This document shows positions 19,218-28,931 of a stretch of 64,000 bases of DNA, one piece after another. The translations under genes and the position numbers were made by a program. Within the stretch, counting starts at the first letter, position 1. Every line of letters begins with the position of its first letter. The notes below the pieces were generated by a model, which made no database searches, had not been told where the DNA came from, and saw only the letters and a list, made by a program, of their open reading frames with translations. This DNA is from Nostoc foliaceum FACHB-393 (GTDB lineage Bacteria > Cyanobacteriota > Cyanobacteriia > Cyanobacteriales > Nostocaceae): positions 1 to 64,000 of the forward strand of contig NZ_JACJTD010000011.1 in assembly GCF_014698505.1 (NCBI RefSeq), given 5' to 3'.

Positions 19218-19679
19218 TTACTCCTCTTCTTCCTCTTCTTCCTCTCCGAACACTGCGTCTATAAGTTCTTGTGCGCGTTCGTCTGAAATTTTTAAGGCTT
19301 CTTGAAGTTCAGAGATATAATCTTGTTCAGCTTCGGGTACTTCTTCGTCAATCCCCACAACTAAGATAGCTGTGATGTATGCAGCTTCACGATAACCTCT
19401 ATTGGGTAAGGATTCGATGGACTGGGCAATTAAATCTTCTGGTTCTTCTTCTTCAATCAAGCTGACGACTTTTTCGGTTAATTCTTCAAAGTCTTCTTCA
19501 GAATAATCTTCAAATAAGCTAACCTGACCGAGAAATTCACTTAAAGCGTATTCTTCTACTGAAGAAATACCTTCACCGTCAGCAGCTGCGGAAAATAGTC
19601 CAAGGAGTGCGATCGCAACTTCTGGTTCTAGAGCAACTGAACTAACACTACGTCCTTTGGGCAACTTGCGTTTAGACAT
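19218..19679 (-). CDS. TerB-like acidic protein
   Basis: The 153-residue protein is helical and very acidic, with a C-terminal run of Glu residues. Residues 18-135 follow the TerB pattern: LLGLFSAAADGEGISSVEEYALSEFL, then a second half with AAYITAILVVGIDEEVPEAEQDYISELQEAL. TerB-like domains occur in tellurite-resistance and stress proteins and may bind metal through conserved acidic residues. No other ter gene lies nearby, so a role in tellurite resistance is not implied. Preceded by a basic tail, KRKLPKGR. Confidence 0.75.
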   Translation of the reverse strand: MSKRKLPKGRSVSSVALEPEVAIALLGLFSAAADGEGISSVEEYALSEFLGQVSLFEDYSEEDFEELTEKVVSLIEEEEPEDLIAQSIESLPNRGYREAAYITAILVVGIDEEVPEAEQDYISELQEALKISDERAQELIDAVFGEEEEEEEE

Positions 19680-20140
19680 AATTATCCTTTAAAAGTTACG
19701 TGATATTTCAGGAAGCCATATTTTGCGGTTTATCATGCTTCCTCAATTTATGATTCCCAAAAGAATGCAGAAATATACATTGGGATGAATCTTTTTTTCA
19801 TAAAAAATACGCAGAGAATATATTCATCTGCGTATAAAAACGGTTAAGTTGTCTTGAGCGATCGAGGTTTTTATTACTTGTGTACGCTGCGTAGCCTAAA
19901 AGGATACGGTGTACACACAAGTCTGAAATAGCTGATTAACCAGGATTTTACCCCACCCTAACCCTCCCCGTATGTATTGGGGAGGGAACTAGATTTCTTT
20001 TTTCCCCCCTTTCCAAGGCAGGGCTGTTTCATTCCCTAAAAGGCGCTGATTCGGTGACGTTCCTGCAAATCGCCAACCAAATCTTGCATTTAGAGTTTCA
20101 AACGACACCAAAATCTAAAGGTCTAAATTATCAAAAAGCG
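19680..20140. other. Spacer between ilvB stop and TerB-like gene, with hairpins
   Basis: No gene. CTTGTGTAC (19877-19885) and GTACACACAAG (19911-19921) form an imperfect hairpin; CCCTCCCC (19962-19969) and GGGGAGGG (19979-19986) form an 8-bp stem around 9 nt. The latter lies about 155 bp past the ilvB stop and may be its terminator or a dispersed repeat. Confidence 0.5.
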
Positions 20141-22036
20141 TTACAGCTTCGTCCCACACTCAGCACAGAAGTTATGGGTAGGAGCATTTTTTGCATTGCA
20201 GTTGCTACAATACAATGGCTCTGCTGCCGCTTTTGGCGGTTGCTTCTGCAAACCGACCATTTGAGCGTTGCTTTTACCAGGGGCTACCATTGGATAGCAG
20301 TTTTCGTCTCTGGTGACGTGGACATTCACAATCACCGGGCCTTTGTGTGCTAGCATCTCAGCGATCGCATCTTTTAATTGACTGCGATCGCTAATTACCA
20401 TGCCTTTAATGCCATAAGCTTTTGCCAATAACTCCACATCTGGCATCCCTACTTCCATGTTTGAGCAGGAGTAACGCTCACCATAGAAGGCTTGCTGCCA
20501 TTGGCGCACCATTCCTTGCCAGCCGTTATTGATAATTAGTGTCTTGACATTTATTCCATACTGTGCAAGTGTCCCCAGTTCCTGCAAACACATTTGGAAA
20601 CTAGCATCACCGCTAATACAGATGACTTCCTCATCAGGAAACGCCACTTTCGCGCCCATTGCCGCAGGTAAGCCAAAACCCATCGTTCCCAAACCAGCAC
20701 TAGAAATCCAGCGTCTTGGTCCATTCTTGAGGAATTGCGCCGCCCACATTTGATGTTGTCCCACATCTGTGGTGTAGAAAGCTTGGGGTGCTTGGCGACT
20801 GACTTCTACAATAACTTCTTGGGGTGAAATGCTGTCGGGATGCTGCGGCACTATTAAAGGATACTCATCGCGCCAACGGTTGACTAAATTCAACCACTCT
20901 TGGTTTTGATTAGGTGTAGCCTTAACGCCTGTTTCTTTGCAGCGACGCAACAAGTCTACTAACACATTCCGCACATCGCCAACGATGGGCACTTCGGGTA
21001 CGCGGTTTTTGCCGACTTCTGCCGGATCGATGTCGATGTGAATTACTTTGGCGCGGGAGGCGAATTCGTCTAACTTGCCTGTAACGCGATCGTCAAATCT
21101 AGCGCCAACGCAAATCAGCAAGTCACAATCACTAACGGCGAAGTTAGCGTAAGCTGTGCCGTGCATCCCCAACATTCCCAAAGCTAGGGGATGATGTTCG
21201 TCAAAGGCACCGATCCCCATTAAGGTTGTGGTGACAGGGATATTGAATAATTCAGCTAGCTGTTTGATTTCTTCATGAGCACCAGCTGCGATCGCACCAC
21301 CACCGACATACAGTAGAGGACGGCGACTTTCAGTAATCAACTGGATCGCGGCATGAATTTGCCGGGGATTTCCCTTCACCGTGGGACGATAACCACGCAA
21401 TTTTACTGAACCTGGTTTTACAGGCACATAGTCAAATTCTTCTAAAGCTACATCTTTGGGGACATCAATCAAAACTGGCCCCGGACGCCCAGTACTAGCG
21501 ATGTGGAAGGCTTCGGCGACAATTCGCGCCATATCTTTGGGGTCACGCACTACATAGGAGTGCTTGACGATCGGTAGCGTAATCCCGTAAATATCGGTTT
21601 CTTGAAAAGCATCTGTACCAATCGACGGCCGTGCTACCTGTCCCGTAACCACAATCATCGGGATTGAATCCATGTAGGCGGTGGCGATCCCCGTTACCAA
21701 GTTAGTTGCTCCTGGGCCAGAAGTCCCAAAGCATACTCCTACTTTCCCTGTGGCACGGGCGTAACCATCGGCGGCGTGGGCTGCGCCTTGTTCGTGTCTC
21801 ACGAGAATGTGCTTCATAGCACCAGTTGCTTCCACCTTATACAGGTCGTCGTAAATTGGTAGAATTGCCCCACCAGGATAACCAAAAATATAATCAACGC
21901 CATGGCGATGAAGGCTGTCAAGCAGAGCAAAACCGCCAGATGCACGTTTGGGCACGACTGGCGAGCTAGAAGTACGAGACTGTTTGTGATTCTCGGTTTG
22001 TGGGAGACTGATTTGGGAAAGCGATCGCACGGTCAA
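20141..22036 (-). CDS. ilvB: Acetolactate synthase large subunit with C-terminal zinc ribbon
   Basis: This TPP/FAD enzyme condenses two pyruvates (or pyruvate with 2-oxobutyrate), the first committed step of branched-chain amino acid synthesis. The N-terminal domain has [15 protein letters not shown] with the activating Glu in [15 protein letters not shown]. The C-terminal TPP site has [29 protein letters not shown]. After the normal end at about residue 590 there is a ~40-residue tail ending in Cys610-x2-Cys613-x10-Cys624-x2-Cys627, a zinc-ribbon pattern not part of the standard enzyme. The start is TTG 22036 or GTG 22030. The regulatory subunit gene is not in the window. Confidence 0.95.
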   Translation of the reverse strand: MTVRSLSQISLPQTENHKQSRTSSSPVVPKRASGGFALLDSLHRHGVDYIFGYPGGAILPIYDDLYKVEATGAMKHILVRHEQGAAHAADGYARATGKVGVCFGTSGPGATNLVTGIATAYMDSIPMIVVTGQVARPSIGTDAFQETDIYGITLPIVKHSYVVRDPKDMARIVAEAFHIASTGRPGPVLIDVPKDVALEEFDYVPVKPGSVKLRGYRPTVKGNPRQIHAAIQLITESRRPLLYVGGGAIAAGAHEEIKQLAELFNIPVTTTLMGIGAFDEHHPLALGMLGMHGTAYANFAVSDCDLLICVGARFDDRVTGKLDEFASRAKVIHIDIDPAEVGKNRVPEVPIVGDVRNVLVDLLRRCKETGVKATPNQNQEWLNLVNRWRDEYPLIVPQHPDSISPQEVIVEVSRQAPQAFYTTDVGQHQMWAAQFLKNGPRRWISSAGLGTMGFGLPAAMGAKVAFPDEEVICISGDASFQMCLQELGTLAQYGINVKTLIINNGWQGMVRQWQQAFYGERYSCSNMEVGMPDVELLAKAYGIKGMVISDRSQLKDAIAEMLAHKGPVIVNVHVTRDENCYPMVAPGKSNAQMVGLQKQPPKAAAEPLYCSNCNAKNAPTHNFCAECGTKL

Positions 22037-22162
22037 ACCTCAGACTATAGCTAAAGTTAATGCTGAATTCTGTAGTTAAGATTTCATTTTAATTGAAAAC
22101 TTCAATCAAAATCTTATTAATTTTTATATTAAATATAAACCTAGACTATTAGCCTACATTAA

Positions 22163-23425
22163 TTAAATTACGTCTTGCAAGACTCGGCGGGTATTTTGCC
22201 AAGCCCAAACACCGACAACTACGACAACAATACTCATTCCTACAAGCACAGTTCGCAAGCCGAGAGCATCAGTTAATGGCCCAGTAATTGCCAGGGGTAA
22301 CGCCAGAGCAATGTTAACAGCATGATTTTGAAAGCCAAATACTTTACCATGCATGGTAGGTGGTGTTTGCTGTTGAATTAAAGTCTGCATGGGTACGCCA
22401 ATAAGGGAAGCACCTACACCCAAAAATGCACAGAGTCCTAGTGCCACTAATAAATTGTGCGTAAAAGTGAAGACTCCTAAAACCAGTGCCATCATCAAAA
22501 ATCCAATTAAAGGTAAGGGCTTGTGATGCAATTTATCACCCCAGTGACCTAAAATCGCCGCACCAAATACCATACCCACTCCGGCTGCTGCTAAGAAAAA
22601 GCCAAACTGTTTTTCTTTAAGACCAAACTCCTCGGCTAATTGAATTGTCAGCACCGTTAAGGCTGCAAACACACAATATAAGGTTGTCACTTGCAGCATG
22701 GCATTCAATATCAAACGGTTTTTCTTGAGATAGCGCAGGCTGGCGGTGAATTCGGCCCAAGGGTGATTTGATGCCCAGCCTTCCCCGTGGGGGTTGTCTT
22801 CTTTAAACTTAATCGGCTGCATGATCACAGCCGATAATATATATAATCCCCCAACCACAAGCTCTTGGCCGTATTCTGCTCCCATCAAGTTTTTCGACAA
22901 ACTCAAAATCGGCTCTCCGATTGCAAAGCCAACAATTAAAGCTCCCATCATCGTGCTACTAAAGAGTGCATTGGCTGCCAACAAATTTTCTCGCTTTACC
23001 AACAGGGGAATAGCAGCTTGCTCTGCGGGTGCAAAAAACTGCGTCACTGAAGAAATAGCAAAAGTTAAAATTAACAGAATTAGGAATTCCCTTGGCAAAA
23101 AGGGAAGACACAGGGTTAACAGCCCACGCACGACATCTGAGCCGACCATAATCAGCTTTTTTGGCAAGCGGTCAACAAAGATACCACCAGCAGAACCAAA
23201 CAAAATCGCTGGTATTGTAAAGGCCAGCATCAAAGTTGAGTACATTGAGTTTTGTGCCAACCCAGCAGGTGGAGAGTAGTTCTCCAGCAGAGCAATCATC
23301 AAAACGAAGAAGATCTTATCTGCTAACTGGGACACCAGTTGCCCAATCCACAGGAGCATAAAACCACGGTTTTTTAGCAGTGCGCCAAACCCGTTATTAA
23401 CAGCAGCCGGTTCTGTTGGAAACAT
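22163..23425 (-). CDS. Major facilitator superfamily transporter
   Basis: This is a 420-residue membrane protein with about twelve hydrophobic segments. The loop after the second segment, GGIFVDRLPKKLIMVGSDVVRG, has the MFS GxxxDRxxRR-like signature. The overall pattern is close to the MFS_3/enterobactin-exporter or LplT group, which export lipids or small molecules. The substrate cannot be told. The TM11-TM12 end reads VLVGMSIVVVVVGVWAWQNTRR. It is followed by its own spacer with GGATAGG repeats. Confidence 0.85.
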   Translation of the reverse strand: MFPTEPAAVNNGFGALLKNRGFMLLWIGQLVSQLADKIFFVLMIALLENYSPPAGLAQNSMYSTLMLAFTIPAILFGSAGGIFVDRLPKKLIMVGSDVVRGLLTLCLPFLPREFLILLILTFAISSVTQFFAPAEQAAIPLLVKRENLLAANALFSSTMMGALIVGFAIGEPILSLSKNLMGAEYGQELVVGGLYILSAVIMQPIKFKEDNPHGEGWASNHPWAEFTASLRYLKKNRLILNAMLQVTTLYCVFAALTVLTIQLAEEFGLKEKQFGFFLAAAGVGMVFGAAILGHWGDKLHHKPLPLIGFLMMALVLGVFTFTHNLLVALGLCAFLGVGASLIGVPMQTLIQQQTPPTMHGKVFGFQNHAVNIALALPLAITGPLTDALGLRTVLVGMSIVVVVVGVWAWQNTRRVLQDVI

Positions 23426-23585
23426 TATACTTTGGGATAGTGACTAGGGTAGATGGGGCAGGGGATAGGAGATATGGGATAGTGGATAGGGGATAGGAGA
23501 TAGTTTTTATTGACTATCACCTGTAACCTGTTCCCTTCTCCACCCCTAACTTTCTAACTCCTAACTCCTAATTCTGTTGTCCGGA
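23426..23585. repeat. GGATAGG-type short direct repeats
   Basis: The spacer contains several near copies of GGGATAGGAGATA between 23458 and 23503, then CCTAACTCCTAACTCCTAATT. Such simple repeats are frequent in Nostoc intergenic DNA. No function is evident. Confidence 0.55.
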
Positions 23586-24185
23586 CTAATTTGCTTCATA
23601 GTGCTTTAACAGCATATGCAAAAATTCAGCTGCTGTCAGATGACCCTTGGGTGGAGAAATTCCAATCGATGAATCTACCCACCAACCCTGTACAGTTTGG
23701 GGCGTAGACGCAGAGCGGCTTGTCGTTAGACATTGCCACATGGACAAATGATCAACTGCGGGATCTGCATAAAAGTTATTTTGCCCACTACCTAGCAAAC
23801 ACGAACTCCAATGGGTGAAATAATCATGACTCATCCGATGAATAGGAAAATTACCCTGTAGTGGCACTCCCCATCCATCTATAGCAATAAATGCTTTGAC
23901 ACGACCACCTAAGAGTTGCCACAAATGCGCTGCCCCTATTGCCCCGACTACGCCAGCACTAAAGCTAATGAATATAATTGGCGATTTTAGCTGATCGCCC
24001 AAGCGATCGCGCAAAAACTGCAAGATATGAAATGCTGATAGAACCAATAAATCCTGACTCGGAAATACCAGTATATTTGCTGTTTTATGACCGATTGTGC
24101 AATTAGAAACTAAATCTAACAATCCGAATCTAAAGCTTTCAGTTAATTCTGGTTCATGGATTCCAGGGCAAATAATTATACTCAT
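23586..24185 (-). CDS. Alpha/beta-hydrolase-like protein
   Basis: The 199-residue protein starts MSIIICPGIHEPELTESF, a first strand and oxyanion-type turn, and has FISFSAGVVGAIGAA at about residues 72-86, matching a G/S-x-S-x-G nucleophile elbow. AIDGWGVPLQGNFPIHRMSHDYFTHW follows the next strand. An Asp in DPAVDHLSMW and the late His in KGHLTAAEF could complete a triad. I do not know the substrate. It looks like a conserved cyanobacterial protein; it is cytoplasmic, with no signal peptide. Confidence 0.65.
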   Translation of the reverse strand: MSIIICPGIHEPELTESFRFGLLDLVSNCTIGHKTANILVFPSQDLLVLSAFHILQFLRDRLGDQLKSPIIFISFSAGVVGAIGAAHLWQLLGGRVKAFIAIDGWGVPLQGNFPIHRMSHDYFTHWSSCLLGSGQNNFYADPAVDHLSMWQCLTTSRSASTPQTVQGWWVDSSIGISPPKGHLTAAEFLHMLLKHYEAN

Positions 24186-24756
24186 TTGTCTATTGGGTTA
24201 GCAGCTTTCACAATTATTAATAACTTAAAATTACTATAGGGATTTATTAATTGTTAACCCTGACATAAATCAGGCAATGGGAATTGGACTTGAGATAAAA
24301 CTGAGTTTTTCAGCTTGTTGAACATTTAAAACATATTAGGGCTTATGTAAAAACCCTCTAAAACTCTCATTTCTCCGTGACCTCTGCGTCCTCTGTGGTT
24401 CGTTTTCCGTTACCTGTGTGTAAGTCTTATATATATGTCAAAATTCAAACAATACCTGATATCGTCAAGCCCGACAAACTTGAGTGTTCCAGACTTTAAG
24501 TCCTTTGATTAAACAACTTCTACGTTAATTTTCAATTTTTCACACCCAAGGCCACAATGGGAATCGGCATCACTAGATGAGAATTGCTCAGTATGCAGTA
24601 ATACTCGTAGTATGTCTTTTGATGTATTATTTTGATTTTCTCACCTATCCTATCCCCCTGGATGGGATAATAAGTTACTAGTAGAGTAGGGAAAATGTGT
24701 AAGCTATTCCCTAACTTTATATTTCTCTGCACTCTGGTTATATTGAGGAACTCATT
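24186..24756. other. Spacer upstream of the ferrochelatase-family gene
   Basis: No gene seen. It contains a CTCTGCGTCCTCTGTGGTTCG-type tract near 24382-24402, a repeat that also appears at 44436-44520. The rest is AT-rich. A promoter for the plus-strand gene probably lies in the last 150 bp, and GAGGA at about 24744 is its ribosome binding site. Confidence 0.5.
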
Positions 24757-25875
24757 GTGGTTGCCACGCCGGAAAAAGTACAACACACCCACGAGCATCT
24801 ATCAGGTAAAGACCGTGTAGCCGTACTGCTTATGGGCTACGGCGAAGTCGAAAGCTACGAAGATTTCGCCAACTATAACGAACAGGCTTTAAATCTACTG
24901 ACAGCAAAATTCGCACCGGTGCCAACCTGGATTTATCCCCCCCTAGCAAAGCTTTTGGCGCTATTTGACCGCCATGAGTGGGGACACACACATCACGATT
25001 TTATCTCCCCACACAATGCCATCTTTGAACAGCAACGGGCTGGTATCGAAAAGCAATTACAAGAAAAATGGGGTGAGAGTGTCCAAGTTTTCAAGGCTTT
25101 CAACTTCTGCGCCCCTTTTCTTCCTAATCAAGTTCTAGCAGAAATCAAAAACCAAGGCTTCGATAAGCTGCTGATTTACCCACTGCTGGTTGTTGATTCT
25201 ATCTTTACCAGTGGGATTGCGATCGAGCAAGTTAACAATGCTCTCGTTGAGTTGACTGATGGTGAAGAACACTGGGTTAAAGCACAGCGTTACATTCCTT
25301 CTTTCTTCAACGAACCAGCTTACATCGATTTAATGGCTCATCTGGTTGAGGAGAAAATTGCTGAATTAGCAGCAGCTTATCTACCTTCTCAAATCGGCAT
25401 TGTCCTAATGAACCACGGCTGTCCCCATAAAGCTAAAGGCTTCACTTCTGGAATTGCCGAAAGTGAAGCAATGTACGATTTGGTACGAGATAAGTTGATT
25501 AACCGCTATCCCTTAATCTCGGTGGGTTGGCTCAACCATGACACGCCCTTAATTGATTGGACACAGCCAAATGCAGAACAGGCTGCAAATAACCTGATTC
25601 AATTAGGTGCAAAAGTGGTAATTTTTATGCCAATTGGCTTTGCCACAGAAAACCACGAAACTTTATTGGATGTACACCATATCATCCATGCTTTGGAAAA
25701 ACAGCATCCTGGTACGAACTACGTGCAAATGGCTTGCGTCAACGATCATCCAGAATTTATGGCAATGGCTGCCCAATGGGCTGATGCTCATATTGCAGAG
25801 CTGTTGTCAGAGCAAACTTTGGCAGTTAATCCCCAACTTGCTGGGGATCATCATCACCACCACCATCATCATTAA
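24757..25875 (+). CDS. Ferrochelatase-family protein with a natural His8 C-terminus
   Basis: Ferrochelatases insert metal into tetrapyrroles. The protein has the family's opening strand (VAVLLMGYGEVESYEDF) and both halves of the active site: His in VLMNHGCPHKAKGFTSG and Glu in PIGFATENHETLLDVH. Cyanobacterial HemH is about 387 residues and ends in a chlorophyll-binding-like helix; this protein lacks that helix and ends in GD followed by eight His. It is therefore a paralogous chelatase, possibly for another metal, with the His tail as a metal-delivery or sensing segment. The start is GTG 24757, supported by GAGGA 7 nt upstream. The distribution of such paralogues is not known to me. Confidence 0.8.
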   Translation: MVATPEKVQHTHEHLSGKDRVAVLLMGYGEVESYEDFANYNEQALNLLTAKFAPVPTWIYPPLAKLLALFDRHEWGHTHHDFISPHNAIFEQQRAGIEKQLQEKWGESVQVFKAFNFCAPFLPNQVLAEIKNQGFDKLLIYPLLVVDSIFTSGIAIEQVNNALVELTDGEEHWVKAQRYIPSFFNEPAYIDLMAHLVEEKIAELAAAYLPSQIGIVLMNHGCPHKAKGFTSGIAESEAMYDLVRDKLINRYPLISVGWLNHDTPLIDWTQPNAEQAANNLIQLGAKVVIFMPIGFATENHETLLDVHHIIHALEKQHPGTNYVQMACVNDHPEFMAMAAQWADAHIAELLSEQTLAVNPQLAGDHHHHHHHH

Positions 25876-25937
25876 TTAATGTAATCCTCGGCGTGAACGC
25901 ACGAGGATTCTAATCATCACTGATTAGTTTTAGTTCT

Positions 25938-25970
25938 TGTAGGGGTGGGCATAGCTATGCCCACCCTACA
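25938..25970. terminator. Hairpin between convergent genes (GTAGGGTGGGCAT family)
   Basis: TGTAGGGGTGGGCATA (25938-25953) pairs with TATGCCCACCCTACA (25956-25970) with one bulged G. It separates the ferrochelatase-family gene from the convergent FMN reductase, and is related to 5515-5548. It probably serves as a two-way terminator. Confidence 0.55.
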
Positions 25971-25971
25971 A

Positions 25972-26517
25972 CTAATTTACGCCCCGCAGCTTGCGAGTGT
26001 TATCAACTAAACTTTGAGCAAATTGATCAAATCTTTGAGAGAGCTTCTCATCTACTAGTTTGCCTTCAGGACTGAAAGCACCCCAAGCTTGTCCGATCGC
26101 AATTTGTTCTGGAATCACCCAACCATGTACCCAACGGACAATTAGCCGTAGGTCATTTAAAGCATTACTATTAGACTGACCACCCAAAACACTAATTAGT
26201 CCTGTCACTTTATCAGACAGTTGCTCAAAACTCATCAAATCCAGGGCATTTTTCAGGACACCACTAACACCACCATGATACTCAGGTGTCGCTAAAATTA
26301 ACCCATCGGCGCGACTGACTGTATCTTGCAACCGCTGAACATCTGGATACTCTGGATACTCCTTTGCGCCAGTACAAAACGGTAAATGCAACTGCCTTAA
26401 ATCAAGAATTTCCACCTCTGCACCGAGGGCTTCTACCCTTTGCACTGCTAAAAGTAAAGCAAGCTGGGTATAGGAGTTGGGTCTTAAACTACCACCAATG
26501 CCAACAATTCTCACCAT
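25972..26517 (-). CDS. NADPH-dependent FMN reductase
   Basis: This flavodoxin-like enzyme reduces FMN, quinones or azo compounds with NAD(P)H. The FMN phosphate loop GGSLRPNSYTQLAL is at residues 8-21, and the second flavin contact TPEYHGGVSGVLKNALD at about residues 76-92 is typical. It has 181 residues, the family length. It is convergent with the ferrochelatase-family gene. The physiological substrate is unknown. Confidence 0.9.
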   Translation of the reverse strand: MVRIVGIGGSLRPNSYTQLALLLAVQRVEALGAEVEILDLRQLHLPFCTGAKEYPEYPDVQRLQDTVSRADGLILATPEYHGGVSGVLKNALDLMSFEQLSDKVTGLISVLGGQSNSNALNDLRLIVRWVHGWVIPEQIAIGQAWGAFSPEGKLVDEKLSQRFDQFAQSLVDNTRKLRGVN

Positions 26518-26821
26518 AATTAAGCAACAAACTATTAACTAGCTACTATCACCAGATTTTTTTGAAAAGCGGAATCGTTATGATTATGCTTATCTTAGCG
26601 ATTTGTGTCAGAATGTGTCAAATTAATATCTACAGTCAGGAGCCAGAATAATTATCCAGTTTGCTCAACTTGATGTGATAGCCGGAAGAAACTTGGGAAT
26701 GCTTTTGTGTGGAAGTTAGACTAGATAAGAAAAGTGTAATTTCCAGTTATTACAATTTTTGCTAGAAGAATAGGCATAAAACCATAGCTCAACTTGTGCC
26801 ACCAGACAAAAGGTAATTATT
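26518..26821. other. Divergent promoter region between FMN reductase and ftsH
   Basis: About 300 bp without a gene. AAAGG at about 26809-26813 can serve as ribosome binding site of ftsH. No clear operator was seen. Confidence 0.5.
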
Positions 26822-28711
26822 ATGACAAATTTGGGAAAAAAAGCATTGATAAAAAGGCAGTCATCAAAGCGTGTTGCTTGGGTTGGTGCAATCGCAGCTA
26901 GCTTGATTATGTTGCCAGGAATGTTCTCGGCTTCTCCCGTCTTGGCACAAAAAGCAGAGAGCACTGCTCTAAATTATGGTGACTTGATCAAGAAAGCAAA
27001 GGCGGGAGAAATCCAAAAAGTAGAGCTTGACGAAACCGAACAGCTAGCAAGAGTTTATCTCAAGGGGCAAAAGGAGAATACACCACCGCAACAGGTGAGA
27101 CTTCTAGCACAAAACACAGAGTTAATTAACATTCTCAAAGATAAGAATGTTGATTTTGGCGAGGTTTCCTCTGCTAACAGTCGAGCTGCTGTTGGGCTGT
27201 TGATCAATCTCATGTGGATTTTGCCATTGGTGGCTTTAATGCTATTATTCCTGCGGCGCTCTACTAATGCTTCTAGCCAAGCGATGAATTTCGGCAAATC
27301 CAAAGCTCGCTTCCAAATGGAAGCAAAAACTGGAGTGAAATTTGAAGATGTCGCCGGGGTTGAAGAAGCAAAAGAAGAACTCGAAGAAGTTGTTACTTTT
27401 CTGAAACAGCCAGAAAGATTTACTGCTGTAGGCGCACGGATTCCCAAAGGCGTGCTGTTAATTGGCCCTCCTGGTACTGGTAAAACTTTACTTGCAAAAG
27501 CGATCGCAGGTGAAGCAGGTGTACCATTCTTCAGTATTTCCGGCTCGGAATTTGTGGAAATGTTTGTTGGTGTGGGTGCATCTCGCGTGCGCGACCTCTT
27601 CAAGAAAGCCAAAGATAATGCTCCTTGCTTAATATTTATCGATGAAATTGACGCAGTAGGTAGACAACGGGGTGCTGGGATCGGTGGCGGTAACGATGAG
27701 CGCGAACAAACCCTCAACCAACTCCTCACCGAAATGGACGGTTTTGAAGGTAACACAGGCATCATTATTATTGCTGCCACTAACCGTCCAGATGTCTTAG
27801 ATGCAGCACTGCTCAGACCGGGACGCTTTGACAGACAAGTGATGGTGGATGCACCGGATCTGAAAGGGCGACTGGAAATTTTGAAAGTCCACGCTCGGAA
27901 TAAGAAAATTGATCCTAGCGTATCATTAGAAGCGATCGCTCGCCGCACTCCTGGATTTACTGGCGCAGACTTAGCTAACTTACTCAACGAAGCCGCTATT
28001 CTCACTGCGAGGAGACGCAAAGAAGCTGTCACCCTTTTAGAAATTGATGCTGCTGTAGATCGAGTTGTTGCAGGTATGGAAGGTACCGCCTTAGTAGACA
28101 GCAAGAGCAAACGCTTGATTGCCTATCATGAAGTTGGGCACGCTTTAGTAGGTACATTGCTCAAAAACCATGACCCGGTGCAGAAAGTTACATTAATTCC
28201 ACGAGGACAAGCACTAGGATTAACTTGGTTTACTCCCAACGAAGAACAGGGGTTAATTTCCCGTTCCCAACTCAAATCCAGGATTACTGCTACCTTGGGT
28301 GGTCGCGCCGCCGAGGAAATCGTTTTTGGGAAGCCAGAAGTGACCACAGGTGCAAGCAATGACTTGCAACAGGTGACAGGGATGGCACGGCAGATGGTAA
28401 CACGCTTCGGGATGTCAGAATTAGGCCCATTGTCACTAGAAAATCAGAGTGCAGAAGTATTTTTAGGACGCGACTGGATGAATAAATCAGACTATTCTGA
28501 GGAAATTGCCGCCAAAATTGATTCGCAAGTGCGGGAAATTGTTAACAATTCCTACATCAAAGCCAAAGAACTATTGGAAGAAAACCGCATAGTTTTGGAA
28601 CGTTTAGTAGATTTGCTAGCCGAACAGGAGACAATTGAAGGCGATTTATTCCGCCAAATTGTTGCTGATCATGTTCAGGTAGCCGATGAACAATTGGCTG
28701 TACCTCATTAG
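26822..28711 (+). CDS. ftsH: ATP-dependent zinc metalloprotease FtsH
   Basis: FtsH is the membrane-bound AAA+ protease that degrades damaged membrane proteins; in cyanobacteria it clears photodamaged PSII D1. There are two N-terminal membrane segments (about residues 22-42 and 124-144), the first able to act as a signal peptide. Walker A is GPPGTGKT (215-222), Walker B IFIDEID (271-277), the second region of homology [21 protein letters not shown], and the zinc site HEVGH (436-440). At 629 residues it is complete. Cyanobacteria have about four ftsH paralogues; I cannot say which this is. It is followed by a strong terminator. Confidence 0.97.
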   Translation: MTNLGKKALIKRQSSKRVAWVGAIAASLIMLPGMFSASPVLAQKAESTALNYGDLIKKAKAGEIQKVELDETEQLARVYLKGQKENTPPQQVRLLAQNTELINILKDKNVDFGEVSSANSRAAVGLLINLMWILPLVALMLLFLRRSTNASSQAMNFGKSKARFQMEAKTGVKFEDVAGVEEAKEELEEVVTFLKQPERFTAVGARIPKGVLLIGPPGTGKTLLAKAIAGEAGVPFFSISGSEFVEMFVGVGASRVRDLFKKAKDNAPCLIFIDEIDAVGRQRGAGIGGGNDEREQTLNQLLTEMDGFEGNTGIIIIAATNRPDVLDAALLRPGRFDRQVMVDAPDLKGRLEILKVHARNKKIDPSVSLEAIARRTPGFTGADLANLLNEAAILTARRRKEAVTLLEIDAAVDRVVAGMEGTALVDSKSKRLIAYHEVGHALVGTLLKNHDPVQKVTLIPRGQALGLTWFTPNEEQGLISRSQLKSRITATLGGRAAEEIVFGKPEVTTGASNDLQQVTGMARQMVTRFGMSELGPLSLENQSAEVFLGRDWMNKSDYSEEIAAKIDSQVREIVNNSYIKAKELLEENRIVLERLVDLLAEQETIEGDLFRQIVADHVQVADEQLAVPH

Positions 28712-28770
28712 GGAATAGATAAAAGCCAACAGTCTATCGACTTTAGACTAGTGAAAATTCAAAGGCTCAG

Positions 28771-28799
28771 ATTCCCGACTTTTTTAAGAAGTCGGGAAT
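28771..28799 (+). terminator. Rho-independent terminator of ftsH
   Basis: ATTCCCGACTT (28771-28781) pairs with AAGTCGGGAAT (28789-28799) and is followed by TTTTGTT. It lies 60 bp after the ftsH stop. Confidence 0.7.
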
Positions 28800-28931
28800 T
28801 TTGTTGGAAAAAATTCAGAAGGCGACCTCAGCCTTCGCAAAAACTAGCACACACAAAGTCTTGCCACTGTAAAGCTTAGGGTATTGTATTATATATACCC
28901 AAACAATGTACTACAAGTGGACATAAACATC

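Noticed and set aside
22794..23279. 161-codon frame antisense to the MFS gene
   Set aside because: Mirror of transmembrane-coding sequence; no independent support.
27055..28110. 351-codon open frame antisense to ftsH
   Set aside because: It is the mirror of a clearly coding FtsH region; the translated sequence is Ser/Thr-rich without any motif.
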